In this document: positions 44,526 to 55,388 of the stretch, in pieces
How positions within the stretch are numbered: the first letter of the stretch is position 1
How the letters are laid out: the number at the start of each line of letters is the position of its first letter
Source: Pochonia chlamydosporia 170
Taxonomy: Eukaryota > Ascomycota > Sordariomycetes > Hypocreales > Clavicipitaceae
Direction of reading: 5' to 3'
NCBI RefSeq assembly: GCF_001653235.2
Contig: NC_035793.1
Location: 5,084,001 to 5,148,000, forward strand
DNA: 64,000 nt
The notes under the pieces: generated by a model
The model's input: only the letters and a program-made list of their open reading frames with translations
The model's database searches: none
Told to the model about the DNA's origin: nothing
Program-made: the position numbers and the translations under genes

Positions 44526-45975
44526 GGTCGTGAGTTGGCGTCTGATGACGGACACCAATGGCTGATGGACGATGGATTGATACAGGCGCGCAAATGTGAG
44601 GTCGGAGTGGATGGCGCGGGATGGATGGGTGTGAGAGGTGGTTCAAGCTCCCATGCGATGAAATGGAAAATTGAAGTTTGAGCTCGAGCATGAGCAAGGG
44701 ACCAGACCAAATTTCTCTGGAGCTGATGGCCATGGAGCTAAATTTGGTTGGACGAGACTTTGGCGCGGGTCTCGGTTGCTCTGGCACGGCAACAGGGGCA
44801 TTTGCTGGGACTGGACTGTGAGAAACCAGGTGGTTACTTGGCAAGAGCAAAAGTGGAAATATTCTAGGTAAGAGTTCGCATTGGAATTTCATTAAATAAG
44901 AATGAGTTCGGACAATTTTCTCTTGTGGTGCTATTTCAACACGGGCGGGTTGCAGCTAATCGCGTGCCTGAGTTGTGTAGGCCTCTACCAAGAAGCTATG
45001 CACATGCAGACATAGGAGTGGCTCTGCAGCTGCCATGATACCAATGATGATACGAATGACGGTATTGATGATGATGATTTTGAATTCCTGGCCCTTTTGA
45101 AGCTTCTGAATTGAGACTTTTGTAGCAAGTCTTGTCGGTGCCAACGAATTCTTTCTCCTTCATCTGCGCCGTGCTTCAATGTTCATTATGTTTCCTCCAG
45201 TGCTCTTTCCTCTCCTCTGTCATCAGCACCTCAGCTTCCAATTTCATGATCCCAGCCCCCCCAGTCCGGGAGCCGCCTGCGGCTAGCTGTTCGAATTCAA
45301 CATTAAATTGCCATGTAATGGCTGATGTGCGTGTGCATGCCCGTGTGAATGACTGGATGATGAGTGGTCAATTGACTGCATGTGGACTTCAAAGTTCAAA
45401 TTTCATATGTCAATGGTTGACTTCCATTGAACCCTCTTCTGTAATTACAGCATATTATAGCGCATCATCCACTGTAAGTCCGGCGCATTTCCAGCACAGA
45501 CTTGACTTTGACATCGATGTCCCCTACGCATGGTCTGGTGAGTGCACATGTACCTGGCCAGTCTTTGATTGCTCTGCTCAACATTGAAGTGCTGCCACAA
45601 CTCCGGCACCCTGCGTCAACCAACAATATCCACCATCAAATTGTTGCTGCTCGCCGCCCTATCTCGACTTTGATTTTTCGATGACGAGCAGCACAACTGA
45701 CCAAAAAGGAAATTCTCAGCGCTCAGCAAGTTGCTGCCGTACCATTGGACCTTTGTCCACTCTGACAATGGTAAATGCACATACAGAGGCTGCCTGTAAG
45801 ACTTTAGCTCGTGGCTTGTCCATCACTTCTTGGAATGACGTAGTTAACCACCAACAGGAACACCAAATGTTGCACAGAGGATGAAGCTGCAATATATATT
45901 CAACTCGAAATCCCAATTCTTTAGCCCAATCTTTACTCGTACATATACCAATATCGGACACTCCCGATATTCACA
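44526..45975. other. Intergenic, 1.45 kb
   Basis: NUP53 promoter and upstream region of the sulfotransferase-like gene, with a TATA-like ATATATATT about 80 bases before the ATG at 45976 (45893-45901). A 151-codon frame at 45132 lacks any protein pattern. No gene supported. Confidence 0.5.
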
Positions 45976-46924
45976 ATGGTCCCCTCACCTGGCATCGACA
46001 GCTGGTGGTGGCGCTTCCTAGAGAAGTACGTCTATCGCCTCCCTGAACCTCCACCACGAACCCGAACGAAACCTATGCAAGTAATTTGCGTTGGTCCCCC
46101 TCGTTCAGGAACCGAATCTCTTCAGCAGGCCCTGCTCACCCTCGGCTACGACTACACTTACCATGGTTGGGACATCATGTTCGAAGAGAACCATCGCATG
46201 CCGGCGTGGGCAAGACTATGTCGCAAGAAGTGGTTCGGCAGCATGGACGGTGAATCAAACATCACAACAAAGGACTTTGACGAACTCATCGGTCATGCTG
46301 TTGCGGTTACTGATGCTCCCGCCAGTGTGTTTGCGGCTGACATTATTGCTGCTTACCCTGAAGCAAAAGTCATTCTTAATATGCGGAGTGATCTGGACGC
46401 CTGGTACAAGTCTGTAGACAAGACAATTGTAGGGGTAAATGACAATTGGATGTTCTGGATAGCTGGGCTGTTTGATAGAGAGGGTTTTTGGGCATGGCAT
46501 GTCGCAGAGCGGCTGATGTGGCCGTTGCTGTTTCGGGCGCCTGATGGTAACATGGCAAAGGGTATTAGAAGAAATGGAAAGTGGGTATACAGAGGTAAGT
46601 TGATGCTTCAGCTTTTACAGATACTACTTTGACGCGGTAGCTGATCGATGATTAGAACACTGCAACATGATTCGAGGGCTGGTCCCTAAAGAACAGCTTC
46701 TAGAGTGGAATGTTGGTGATGGTTGGGAGCCTATATGCAAGTTTCTCGACAAACCTGTACCGGAAACCGAATTTCCGCATGTGAATACAATGGGGAAGGG
46801 ATGGAAAGAGCGTGAAGAACAGGCGGCGAAGTTGTGGGTTGGCAGGGCGTTTCGAAACATGCTTCTCATAACCGGAGTCTTGGTTGGTGGTGCTGCAATT
46901 GGATATTCATACTGGAGACATTGA
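45976..46924 (+). CDS. P-loop sulfotransferase-like protein with C-terminal membrane span
   Basis: Exons 45976-46594 and 46656-46924 with a 61-base intron; 295 residues. The 5'-phosphosulfate-binding loop is VICVGPPRSGTESLQQAL (about residues 36-53). Then come LGYDYTYHGW, VTDAPASVFAADIIAAYPEA, and VILNMRSDLDAWYKSV, which holds the 3'-phosphate-binding R..S pattern. A hydrophobic C terminus (MLLITGVLVGGAAIGYSYW) could anchor it. This large fungal family belongs to the Sulfotransfer_4-like group, often annotated by mistake as NAD-dependent epimerase. The acceptor is unknown; some relatives lie in metabolite clusters. The start fits a short leader with no signal peptide. Confidence 0.85.
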
Positions 46925-47240
46925 TGGCATTAACGAGCACGTAGCATAATTGATGTAACTTTACGAGCACTGTATGTAGCTGTGAGAATGATGAGCTCTT
47001 GTTGCTATACATTTTGTTAAATTATGCTATCAAGGCTATGTATCTCTTAGACGTGGGCTCAACAATTACGAACTGGATTGCAAGTAGTCTTAGCACCTCC
47101 ATCATCCAGACCATCCCAATATTACTGATGTTTGCTTTTAATTCTTCATAGTGGATTCAATACTGTTAATTTGCTATGCTGTTTTTGAGGTGGTGGCCTT
47201 GCTGTGCCATGTTTGTTGACGATAGAAGGATGTTGATACG
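46925..47240. other. Convergent intergenic
   Basis: 316 bases between two stops; AT-rich, no coding signal. Confidence 0.6.
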
Positions 47241-47634
47241 TTAGGCGCACTGTTCCTTGTTCGGCCGAGGACTGTCTTTGCCACAAAACTGCACCCACTG
47301 ATCTTCGGCGCATGTAGTCATGATGCAGCAGGCAATTCTGTTGGGGAAATATCCGTTGCATCCTTCGTAGTACGGATCTTTATGGTCTTTCAGGAAATCG
47401 TTCTTGTAGGTGTTAAGACACCCTACCTGCTCAGAGGAGAGTCATTAGCAAAATGAACGTATAACATTGAATGCAGATCCAGAACTCGAGCAGGGCGAAC
47501 ATCTCTGATGTCTGAAGTTGGAGAATATTGCTACTTACAGCGCAGACGACGGGATTGTGGTGGCTTTCGGTGCCCTGTACACCGTAATGCCAGAGGCTGA
47601 GGCAGGCAATTGCCACGAACTGAAAGCGTGCCAT
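47241..47634 (-). CDS. Small secreted cysteine-rich protein (effector candidate)
   Basis: Exons 47634-47539 and 47426-47241 with a 112-base GT-AG intron; 93 residues. The first 21 residues (MARFQFVAIACLSLWHYGVQ plus G) form a clear signal peptide. The mature part of about 72 residues has eight cysteines: VVCA, VGC, EGC, ACC, TTC, QFC and EQC. An even number and a CC pair suggest four disulphides, as in small fungal effectors, hydrophobin-like or antimicrobial peptides, but the hydrophobin spacing (two CC pairs) is not met. It ends with KDSPRPNKEQCA. No family recognised. Spliced phase is 0 and each exon has coding character, so I regard the gene as real though short. It sits 0.9 kb from the NLR gene, divergently. 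Confidence 0.75.
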
Positions 47635-48520
47635 TGTTTTGAGAAGAGTATTTGATCACAGGTCCCGAAAGATAAAAGTTGGATAGAATTGTGTATTGTT
47701 TGGCGAATTTGCAAATTTCCAGGCTGCTGGCTGTCAGTCTTATACTTCGTATCATGGATAGGGGCCAAGATTCTAGACCAGTACTGACACGGGCCATGTA
47801 AGCAAGAAAAATTTATAAATACCGCTGTACGGGCTCCGGAGTGTTTTCCAGAGCTACATGTCATGTAACACAATATCTGCATGCAGCTGACCGTGTCGAG
47901 AATGAGATGCATTCGCCGTCGAGTTTTGTGCCCCGACGGTCAGCCAACGATTGGGGTCCAACACTGCCAGAATTTTACATCAAGGCAGCTGAGCTGCAAG
48001 GCGGCAAGGCAGACCGCACCATGATAATTTCTGAAGTATGATGAATCGTACGGATTCTTTTTGACCCTGGGCCTGCTTCGTATCAGTGAATCTTGGACTC
48101 AGAGCTCCAACGGTATTCGTTATGTGGGCTCAAGGCGACATCCGTTCGGCATCCAGGTGGCTAAACAGGATTCCAAAAAAAGATTTTCAACTTTCGATCA
48201 AAAGAAACACTGGAATCACACCATACATGTCTAGATCAACGTCTCATTTTCGGCATCGGAGCATGTGGTTGGTAGCAGATGTGGGGTTGGCTGCCTGTCG
48301 TGCATGTTCGATGCACATTGGGTGTCCATTGGATGTCCATTGGATGTACATTGGAAGTGTTTTCAAATGTCGGAAGGAACGAGGCTGCGTGGCGTGCTGA
48401 AGCTGGATGTCACGGTTCTTGCCAGAAAACCTGAAAGCTCTCCCCAGAGCGGAACATTGAATCTTCAATGTCCCCAAAGCTCGTGTCGACGGACGGGAGC
48501 CCGCCAGTGTCTGGCAAAGC
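47635..48520. other. Divergent intergenic upstream of the NLR
   Basis: Promoter space for the secreted protein and the NLR. Has an 11-base tandem array at 48311-48354. No further gene. Confidence 0.55.
48311..48354 (+). repeat. 11-bp tandem repeat, four units
   Basis: Four consecutive units with consensus RTGTCCATTGG (ATGCACATTGG, GTGTCCATTGG, ATGTCCATTGG, ATGTACATTGG). It lies about 170-210 bases upstream of the NLR start, so it falls in promoter or 5' leader. CCATTGG contains an inverted CCAAT box (ATTGG), so each unit could bind a CCAAT-binding complex. Confidence 0.8.
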
Positions 48521-51500
48521 ATGTCACATCCGGGCGACTTTACTGTTGGTTGGATCGCAGCCATACGAACAGAATACGTTGCAGCCCAAGCATTCCTTGA
48601 CGAGTCGTTCGACACTGCGCCCCAGGTGTCTCCGCAAGACAACAATGACTACACCTTTGGAAAAATCGGACAGTTGAACGTGGTCATCGCCACACTCCCC
48701 TTGGGGGAATACGGCATTGGTGCTGCCGCAATCATAGCGCGTGACTTGGTGAGAAGTTTCCCGAATATACAAGTGAGACTCTTGGTAGGCGTCGGAGGCG
48801 GTGCGCCCAACTCGAAGAATGACATCCGTCTTGGCGATGTCGTGGTCAGCACTCCTCAGCAGGGCCACGGAGGAGTGTTTCAATACGACCTCGGGAAAGA
48901 GGTCCAGGATCAGAGCTTTCAACCCACTGGGTTTTTAGATCAGCCACCAACAATACTACGTACGGCTCTGTCTGGTCTTGGGGCTCAGCATGACAAGGAT
49001 GGGCACCAACTGGAGGAATCGATTGGTACTGCCCTTCAAAGATACCCCAGGTTAAGAAAGGACTACTCGAAACCAGATCAGAGTACCGATTTACTGTACA
49101 AATCCACCTTGGTTCATTCTTCAACACAGAGTGAGTCAGCATGTCATGAATGCTGTGGAACAGATACTGCCAACTTGATACTGCGGCCGGCGCGGGCAGA
49201 CGGCGCAAATTTGGTGGTGCATTATGGGTTGATTGCTTCTGCAAACCGCGTGATGAAGGACGCAATATTACGAGATAAACTCTCGTCAGAAAGGAACATT
49301 CTATGCTTTGAAATGGAAGCTGCTGGCGTTATGAACCATTTCTCGTGTGTTGTCGTTCGGGGTATCTGCGATTATGCAGACTCACACAAAAACAAGGAGT
49401 GGCAAGGCTACGCGGCAATGGCTGCAGCTGCGTTTGCCAAAGATCTTCTTTGCAGACTTCAAAGAGCCCGCTCACTTGTTCCCCCAGAGAAAGTACATCA
49501 AGACACTCACGAAGCGGACTGTTTGAGAACCCTACGTGACACAGATCCGTCGGACGACAAGGCACGCATCGAGGAGACAAAAGGAGGCTTACTTCGCGAC
49601 TCTTACAAGTGGGTTCTCAGCCATGATGGGTTTTGTCAATGGCGTGACGACCCGGAGAGTCGACTGCTTTGGATTCATGGTGACGCAGGAAAGGGCAAGA
49701 CTATGCTTCTCTGTGGCATTATTGACGAGTTGGAAGCTGGTGGCAATCACCTAGTCTCATACTTCCTTTGCCAGGCGACGGAAACAAAGCTGAACAATGC
49801 GACGACATTGATTCGAGGGCTTATTTACTTATTCGCCAAAAAAAGGCGCCATTTGCTTTCACATGTCCAGAAAGAATTCGACATGGCGGGTAAAAACTTG
49901 TTTGAGGATCGAAACGCCTGGCAAATACTAAGCAGGCTTCTTGGAGCAATACTCAGCGACCCTCGGTCCAGCAACGCGGTGATAGTCATCGACGCACTTG
50001 ATGAGTGCACAAAGGACCTGTCACGTCTTCTCGACTTGATCACCAGATTCTCCCGATCCTATCAAGCCAAGTGGATTGTGTCGAGCAGAAACTCGCCACC
50101 CATCGAGGAGAAGCTAGGCAACTCCTCACAAGGTTCAAGATTAAATCTCCAGCTTAATGAGAACCTGATTGCTACCGCTGTCGAAACTTTCATCTGCCAT
50201 AAAGTACAGTTCTTGGCACAAGTAAAAAGGTACGATGATGCTACCAAGGAAGCAGTGAAAAACCATCTAAGCAGAAACGCCGATGCCACCTTTCTATGGG
50301 TAGCCTTGGTCTGCCAGGAGCTTGGAGATCACCAGGTTCGAAGACGTCACACACTTCAAAGGCTCAAGTCATTCCCTCCTGGTCTTGATGCTCTTTACCA
50401 GCGAATGCTCCAGAATGTTTGCGAATCTGAGGATGCAAAGTTATGCAAGGAAGTCCTAGCTACTGCTCTTACCGTTCTGCGGCCACTTAGTCTGTTGGAA
50501 ATCACATCACTCATTTCACAATTTGAGCTTGATGACGCCGTGGAGGTCATTCACTCCTGTGGCTCGTTTGTGACGATTCGGCACGACATGGTATATTTTG
50601 TCCATCAATCCGCGAAGGACTTTCTACTGGACCGAGCCAAAAATACAGTTATGCCATTCGACATGAGCCACAATAATTACAGAATATGCATCAGGTCGCT
50701 GGACATTCTTGCTGAAACATTGAAACGAGACATGTACAGCCTCAAGGAGCCAGGGACTCTAATAAGTGAAATAGCTCAGCCGGAGCCAGATCCTTTGGCC
50801 CCTGCAAGATATTCCTGCTTATTTTGGGTGTCGCATCTTTCGACGTCACTTCTCCGCCGTCCCAGTCGAGAATTGCTGGGAGACTGGCAAAGCGCTGTTG
50901 CAAGATTTATTGGACAGCACCTTTTGCACTGGATAGAAGCGCGTAGTCTACTCCATGCTTTGCAGGGTAGTACTTTGGACTTACAGTTTTTAAGTTCACT
51001 TATGGTGAGTGAAAGAGCCGTGAGTTCAGCAAACAACAAATTCTAACAAAATTTCAGGAACAACAACACTCGCGTTGGTCCGATGTTTTAAAAGATGCTT
51101 GTCGATTTATATTACAATTCAAGATGGCCATCGAAACAGCACCACTACAAGTCTACACGTCATGTTTGCTTTTTAGTCCGCGCAATAGCTTGGTACGACA
51201 GCTATTTGCTTTTGAGGAGCCGAAATGGGTTACAGTAAGTGATCGGCCACAAAAATGGGACGCTTGCATGCAAACACTAGAGGGACACAGTGGCTATGTC
51301 TGCTCTGCGGTTTTCTCTCCAGATGGCCACAAGGTGGCGTCTTGTTCCGATGATGCAACAATTAAATTGTGGTCTGTGGCTACAGGAAGCTGTTTAGCGA
51401 CGCTGAATGGCCATGCCGATGCAGTTTGCTGTGTCTGCTTTCCCATTAAAGGTAATTGGCTGGCATCTGGTTCCAGTGATGGCAACATAAAGATCTGGGA

Positions 51501-53028
51501 TCTTGCTACAGAGTGTTGCATAGAGACGCTCATTGGCCACGAAAAGACCGTAAGCGCACTCGCCTTTGCACCAAATGGCACCGAGATTGTGTCGGGCTCG
51601 TTTGACGAAACGATTAGGATCTGGGACGTTGCGACGGGCTCATGCTTGCGATCCTTTCATGCCCGCCATATTACCGCTGTGGGTTTCGCTTCACATGGTA
51701 ATGTGTTTGCAAGCTCGTCGCACGAAAGAAGCATACGATTCTGGGAGTTAGAGAAGGGTACTTGCTTATATACGATTAGGACTGTAATCAAGATTCACGA
51801 CGTGTCTATCTCTCCACACGGCACGATGCTCGTTTCCGGAGGCATCAACGGCATCGAACTTTGGGATTTAACCTTAAGGATTCGTCTGAAGTGGTTCCAT
51901 GTTATCGGGGTCGTTACTTCCATTACTTTCTCCCCTTGTGGGCAGTACGTCGTCTATCGTACTGATTCCACGCCGTCACCAAAGGGGCCGACGGTATTGC
52001 ATCTGGAGTCTGGGAATTCTAGGGAGGCAAATACAACGGATTGGGGGGATCACGGGTCTGTATCGTACTCACCTGATGGCACAAAGATTGTTTCTACGTT
52101 AGGCAACGTTGTGTGGCTGTGGGAGGTGGCTCTGCTGCGAGACTGTACCGAACCGAAGGACGATGATGAGATTGTGAACAACATGTCGATCTCTGCCGAT
52201 GGACAACGAGTCGCATTAGGCGGGACAGGCATTACTATTTGGGATATTCCTACTCGTCGACGTGTGCTGAAATTCGGGGATATCGGAGGTGCCCTTTATC
52301 ATTTGGTGGAATTTGCACCGGACGGCTACGTGTTGGCATCTGGGTCTCAGTTTGGTAAAATTAACATCTGGAACGCGTTTGGCACGTGCGTCCAGACATG
52401 CAAGCCCACCAAGTGGTCTGAGATGATGGAAGAAATTGAGGAGCTTGCATTTTCTCCAAGCGGTCGCTTTATCGCTTCCAGCTCTGCCCACGATATCAAA
52501 ATCTGGGATGTGCAGACTGGGTGCCATTTGCTGACGCTGAAGTGTCTACCGTTCGGCAGGATTACCTTTTTACCATGTAGCCAACGACTAGCCTACGCTA
52601 CGAACACATCGAGTGTCCAGATTTTTGATATTTCGACTGGATGTTGCATACGCGAGTTTTCGACAACCGAACACTGGGGTTTGAAACCAGTTGCCTTTGA
52701 TAAAGACTGCAAGAGAATGCTGTCATTATCAGGTCTCATGAACTTTCAGATTCACGATCTAGATACTGGAAGAAGTGAGGAATTTCGACCGGCAAGGCGC
52801 ATTTGGAATAGGTCATTGGACCATGATGATAAAGGGTATAATGTCAGTATAGACTACAAGTGGATCTTGAAAGACGGCAAACGGCTCATTTGGATCCCTC
52901 CAAGTCTCCGAGAGAATGATGAAGAGACAAATTATTTGGCAATATGCGACTCGGCTGTGATTCTTGGCCACGGTTTGGGCCCAAAGATACCGCTGTTTCT
53001 ATGGTTTGATACGGCTGAATTGGGATGA
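48521..53028 (+). CDS. NLR-type receptor: PNP-like domain, NACHT, WD40 repeats
   Basis: Exons 48521-51004 and 51058-53028 with a 53-base intron, 1484 residues. The N-terminal domain (1-330) is a purine-nucleoside-phosphorylase/UDP-like fold: FTVGWIAAIRTEYVAAQAFL, LLVGVGGGAPN, DIRLGDVVVSTP, and CFEMEAAGVMNHFSCVVVRG with the nucleoside-binding EMEAAG. A linker ends at LLRDSYKWVLSH. The NACHT follows, with Walker A GDAGKGKT (about 387-394) and Walker B VIVIDALDEC (about 487). A winged-helix-like piece ends in VYFVHQSAKDFLLD. The C-terminal half has about twelve WD40 units; the first three are near-canonical (LEGHSGYVCS, NGHADAVCC, IGHEKTVSAL) and the rest degenerate. Such fungal STAND proteins act in non-self recognition and cell death. 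PNP-type domains in immune receptors may destroy nucleotides. Confidence 0.95.
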
Positions 53029-53347
53029 GCGGCGTTGATGGAAAGGGAAGGAATGGGATGGGCGTAGTATCAATTTGGGGGCGTTTCTCAGTGAGATGGG
53101 CTACAAAATAGAGTGACGGGTAAATTTATAGTGTACAGTGGGAGGGCTAAAAGTATTTAAACAAGGAGAGGCGATGCATATCGCGTTGTGTGCTGAGGCA
53201 TATTGGGCTGTGTTGGAGTATACTTGGATATATTGAGTGTATTCGTGTATGCTCGGATATAGGCAAACACCTTTGACCACAGACTGTATCACCTCTTCCG
53301 CTGGGTATTCATGCTACACGCTATGCAATGTCTATTACATCCAACAC
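53029..53347. other. Convergent intergenic occupied by a MITE
   Basis: 319 bases between the NLR stop and the cyclase stop; about half is MITE copy 4. No gene. Confidence 0.65.
53136..53286 (+). mobile_element. MITE, copy 4 (151 bp, TA-flanked)
   Basis: TA at 53134-53135 and 53287-53288. Begins CAGTGGGAGGGCTAAAAGTA, ends CTTTGACCACAGACTG; the ends are imperfect inverted repeats. It shares TTTAAACAAG and CATATCGCGTT with copy 3. Compared with copy 2 it has about 48 extra bases in the middle, a partial duplication around GAGTATACTTGGATAT. Lies 107 bases after the NLR stop. Confidence 0.75.
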
Positions 53348-54628
53348 TCACAACAAGAATCCTACTCCCTTGACAATATCTCCCTTGTTGTAGAATTCAG
53401 CTTTGGGCAAAAGTTCACTCACCACCCATCTCGCGGTGGTGGTATGCGTCGAGCCATGTCCAAATGGCTCATGCGTCCTTTCTCTTCTCATCTTTGTGTC
53501 TTCTTCTATGTTCAACTTCCCCATAGCGTCGATTACTCCATTTACAGTCGACTCAGCAGGGTCTTCGCTTCTCAAAAATGACGAATATCCTTCCGCGAGT
53601 GCCTGCACGAAAATAAGCTGGTCTTGAAGAAACTCGTCGACTGTGCCCCCTAAACTGGTCTCCTCGTAGAGTTGCTTGCAGAGACTGGTGCAAGCGTGCT
53701 GGATGAACTTGTCCCGTGACGATTTAATATTCTTGGGCATGGAGAAGAGTGAGTCTCGGGCCCAGCGAATTCCACCCGCTGAATGTGCTACCAGCATGAT
53801 GTACCACCTTGCGTCGTTCCCAGAGTCTTCAACAGTTTTGAACTCGACATCTGCGTCGGGGTATAAATCCCCTAATGAGCGAACAAGTTCCTCTTGTACG
53901 CGCTCGTGCGATGCCCTCGGCACGATAATGTTGGCGTCTATTTTTCGAACCTCATATGATTCAGGGAATGTGTACGGTTGTGGAGGCGAGTATTTGAGCG
54001 TTTGACCCTTGGCAACGGGGTGAATCTTGACTGAAATATGGCCTCTTGATCTAGGTCCTAGATTCCACCCACGCGTCTTGAGTTCCCTCTCGATTTTGAT
54101 CCCGAATCTCTCTTCCAAAGTCGGCATGAGCACCTGGTCAAAGTACTCATAACTAAGCGACCAACTAACATTGGTGCCGCCCCAAATGTCCAGCACAACC
54201 GGCTCATTTGTGTCGTTGCCCGCAAACAATACATACGGGAAGATGGCTTGGAGGATGAGCAACGCACTAGCTGCGTCAGTATCGGCTTCAATTTTGAAGT
54301 TCCGCTGGATGAGTTCCGTCGGGAGACGGCGAGGGCTGAATGTGAGGGTTTTGGAACCAACGGCGAGGCCATTGGTTTGGGCGTCTGTTACCTTGGCGAG
54401 CCAGGATAACGATGTGACGTGCTGTACTTTAAGGCCTGGAGGGATATCAGCATAAAATGGTGTAGCTAGGAAATTAGGTTACGGACCGCCACCTCGTCCT
54501 CCTTCTCGATTGCCACGGACGTTCTTGATGGTTACGGCTTGGGAGGTGAGTGCCGCGAGACCACAGGCTAGGCGGACGAGTTGGCCGCCTCCTTCGCCGG
54601 TGCGGCCGTCAAGAATGATGGGCTTCAT
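53348..54628 (-). CDS. RTCA: RNA 3'-terminal phosphate cyclase
   Basis: Exons 54628-54487 and 54435-53348 with a 51-base intron whose donor is an unusual GTCCGT; 409 residues. The start MKPIILDGRTGEGGGQLVRL and NVRGNREGGRGGGLKVQHVT are family signatures. The phase of the splice is forced by the motif order GGGL. Next are DTDAASALLILQAIFP, LDIWGGTNVSWS, the ATP-binding RGWNLGPRSRGHISV and VDEFLQDQLIFVQALAEG. A His in STHTTTARWV takes the place of the catalytic adenylated His in HTLTNI of RtcA. The enzyme adenylates an RNA 3'-phosphate and closes it to a 2',3'-cyclic phosphate. The C terminus DIVKGVGFLL matches relatives. Many fungi lack it, so its presence here is informative. It converges on the NLR. 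Confidence 0.93.
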
Positions 54629-55388
54629 GCTGGGCAGGGCCCGTTTGAGGGTATGTAAGGCTGGTGTGCGGAAAATGATGGCGGTTTTGTGTGGTGTTGA
54701 TGGGTTGTTTGGACTTGTGAGTCAGTGCTAGGCTGCCATTAGTTGCGTGTGCACCAGCCAATTGTGGTCAAAGAAAGTACAATTCGTTTTGAAGAGAAAG
54801 ATGGAAATAAAACTGAATAAATTGAATATGAAATTAAGCGAATTCCATGAACCTGCTCACCTGTATAAGTACAGTTACTTGGGTAGTTGTCTTGTGATGT
54901 GGTGGTTTGGCTGCCAAGATGCAGTGGAGATGGCTGACTTGGTGTCAAATACGGAGTATAAACACAACCAATATTTGACGTCTAAATACAGACTACTCTG
55001 GCTCATATAAGTGGTTACTTTAATTTTATTCCTCGCCCTCTCTTTTTATACATCTATTGCTCTTCTGCCTTGTTTGCCCGTGTAGTGAGTCACTCGGCAT
55101 CCGAACGTATTTCCTCAGTCCCCATCTAAAACCGACTAACTGCACTGCCTCGGGTCAGCTTCAGCCCTAGCGCTTCCATTTCTAGAAGTTGAGTCGGATG
55201 TCTGTGCCGCGATCAGATTCAGTTGTAAATCCTGGGCATTATGCTCGATCACCGTCGCGGTAAACCGATGACCGAGTTCTGTTGTAAGTGAATATTTGTA
55301 AGAGATTAACCAGCAACAGACTATTGAGCGTAATTGAAGCATCAAATAGTCATTGGATAAAAGAATTAACATATCTTTGTCAAGTTCT
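54629..55388. other. Intergenic
   Basis: 760 bases. A minus-strand frame at 55136-55399 looks mildly protein-like at its end but has no start and cannot be spliced in phase to the GH79 gene. Otherwise AT-rich, no gene. Confidence 0.5.

Noticed and set aside
45132..45587. 151-codon plus-strand frame
   Set aside because: No domain, no bias, and lies in promoter space.
48244..48645. 133-codon minus-strand frame opposite the NLR start
   Set aside because: Overlaps the true NLR exon and the 11-bp repeat; no motif.
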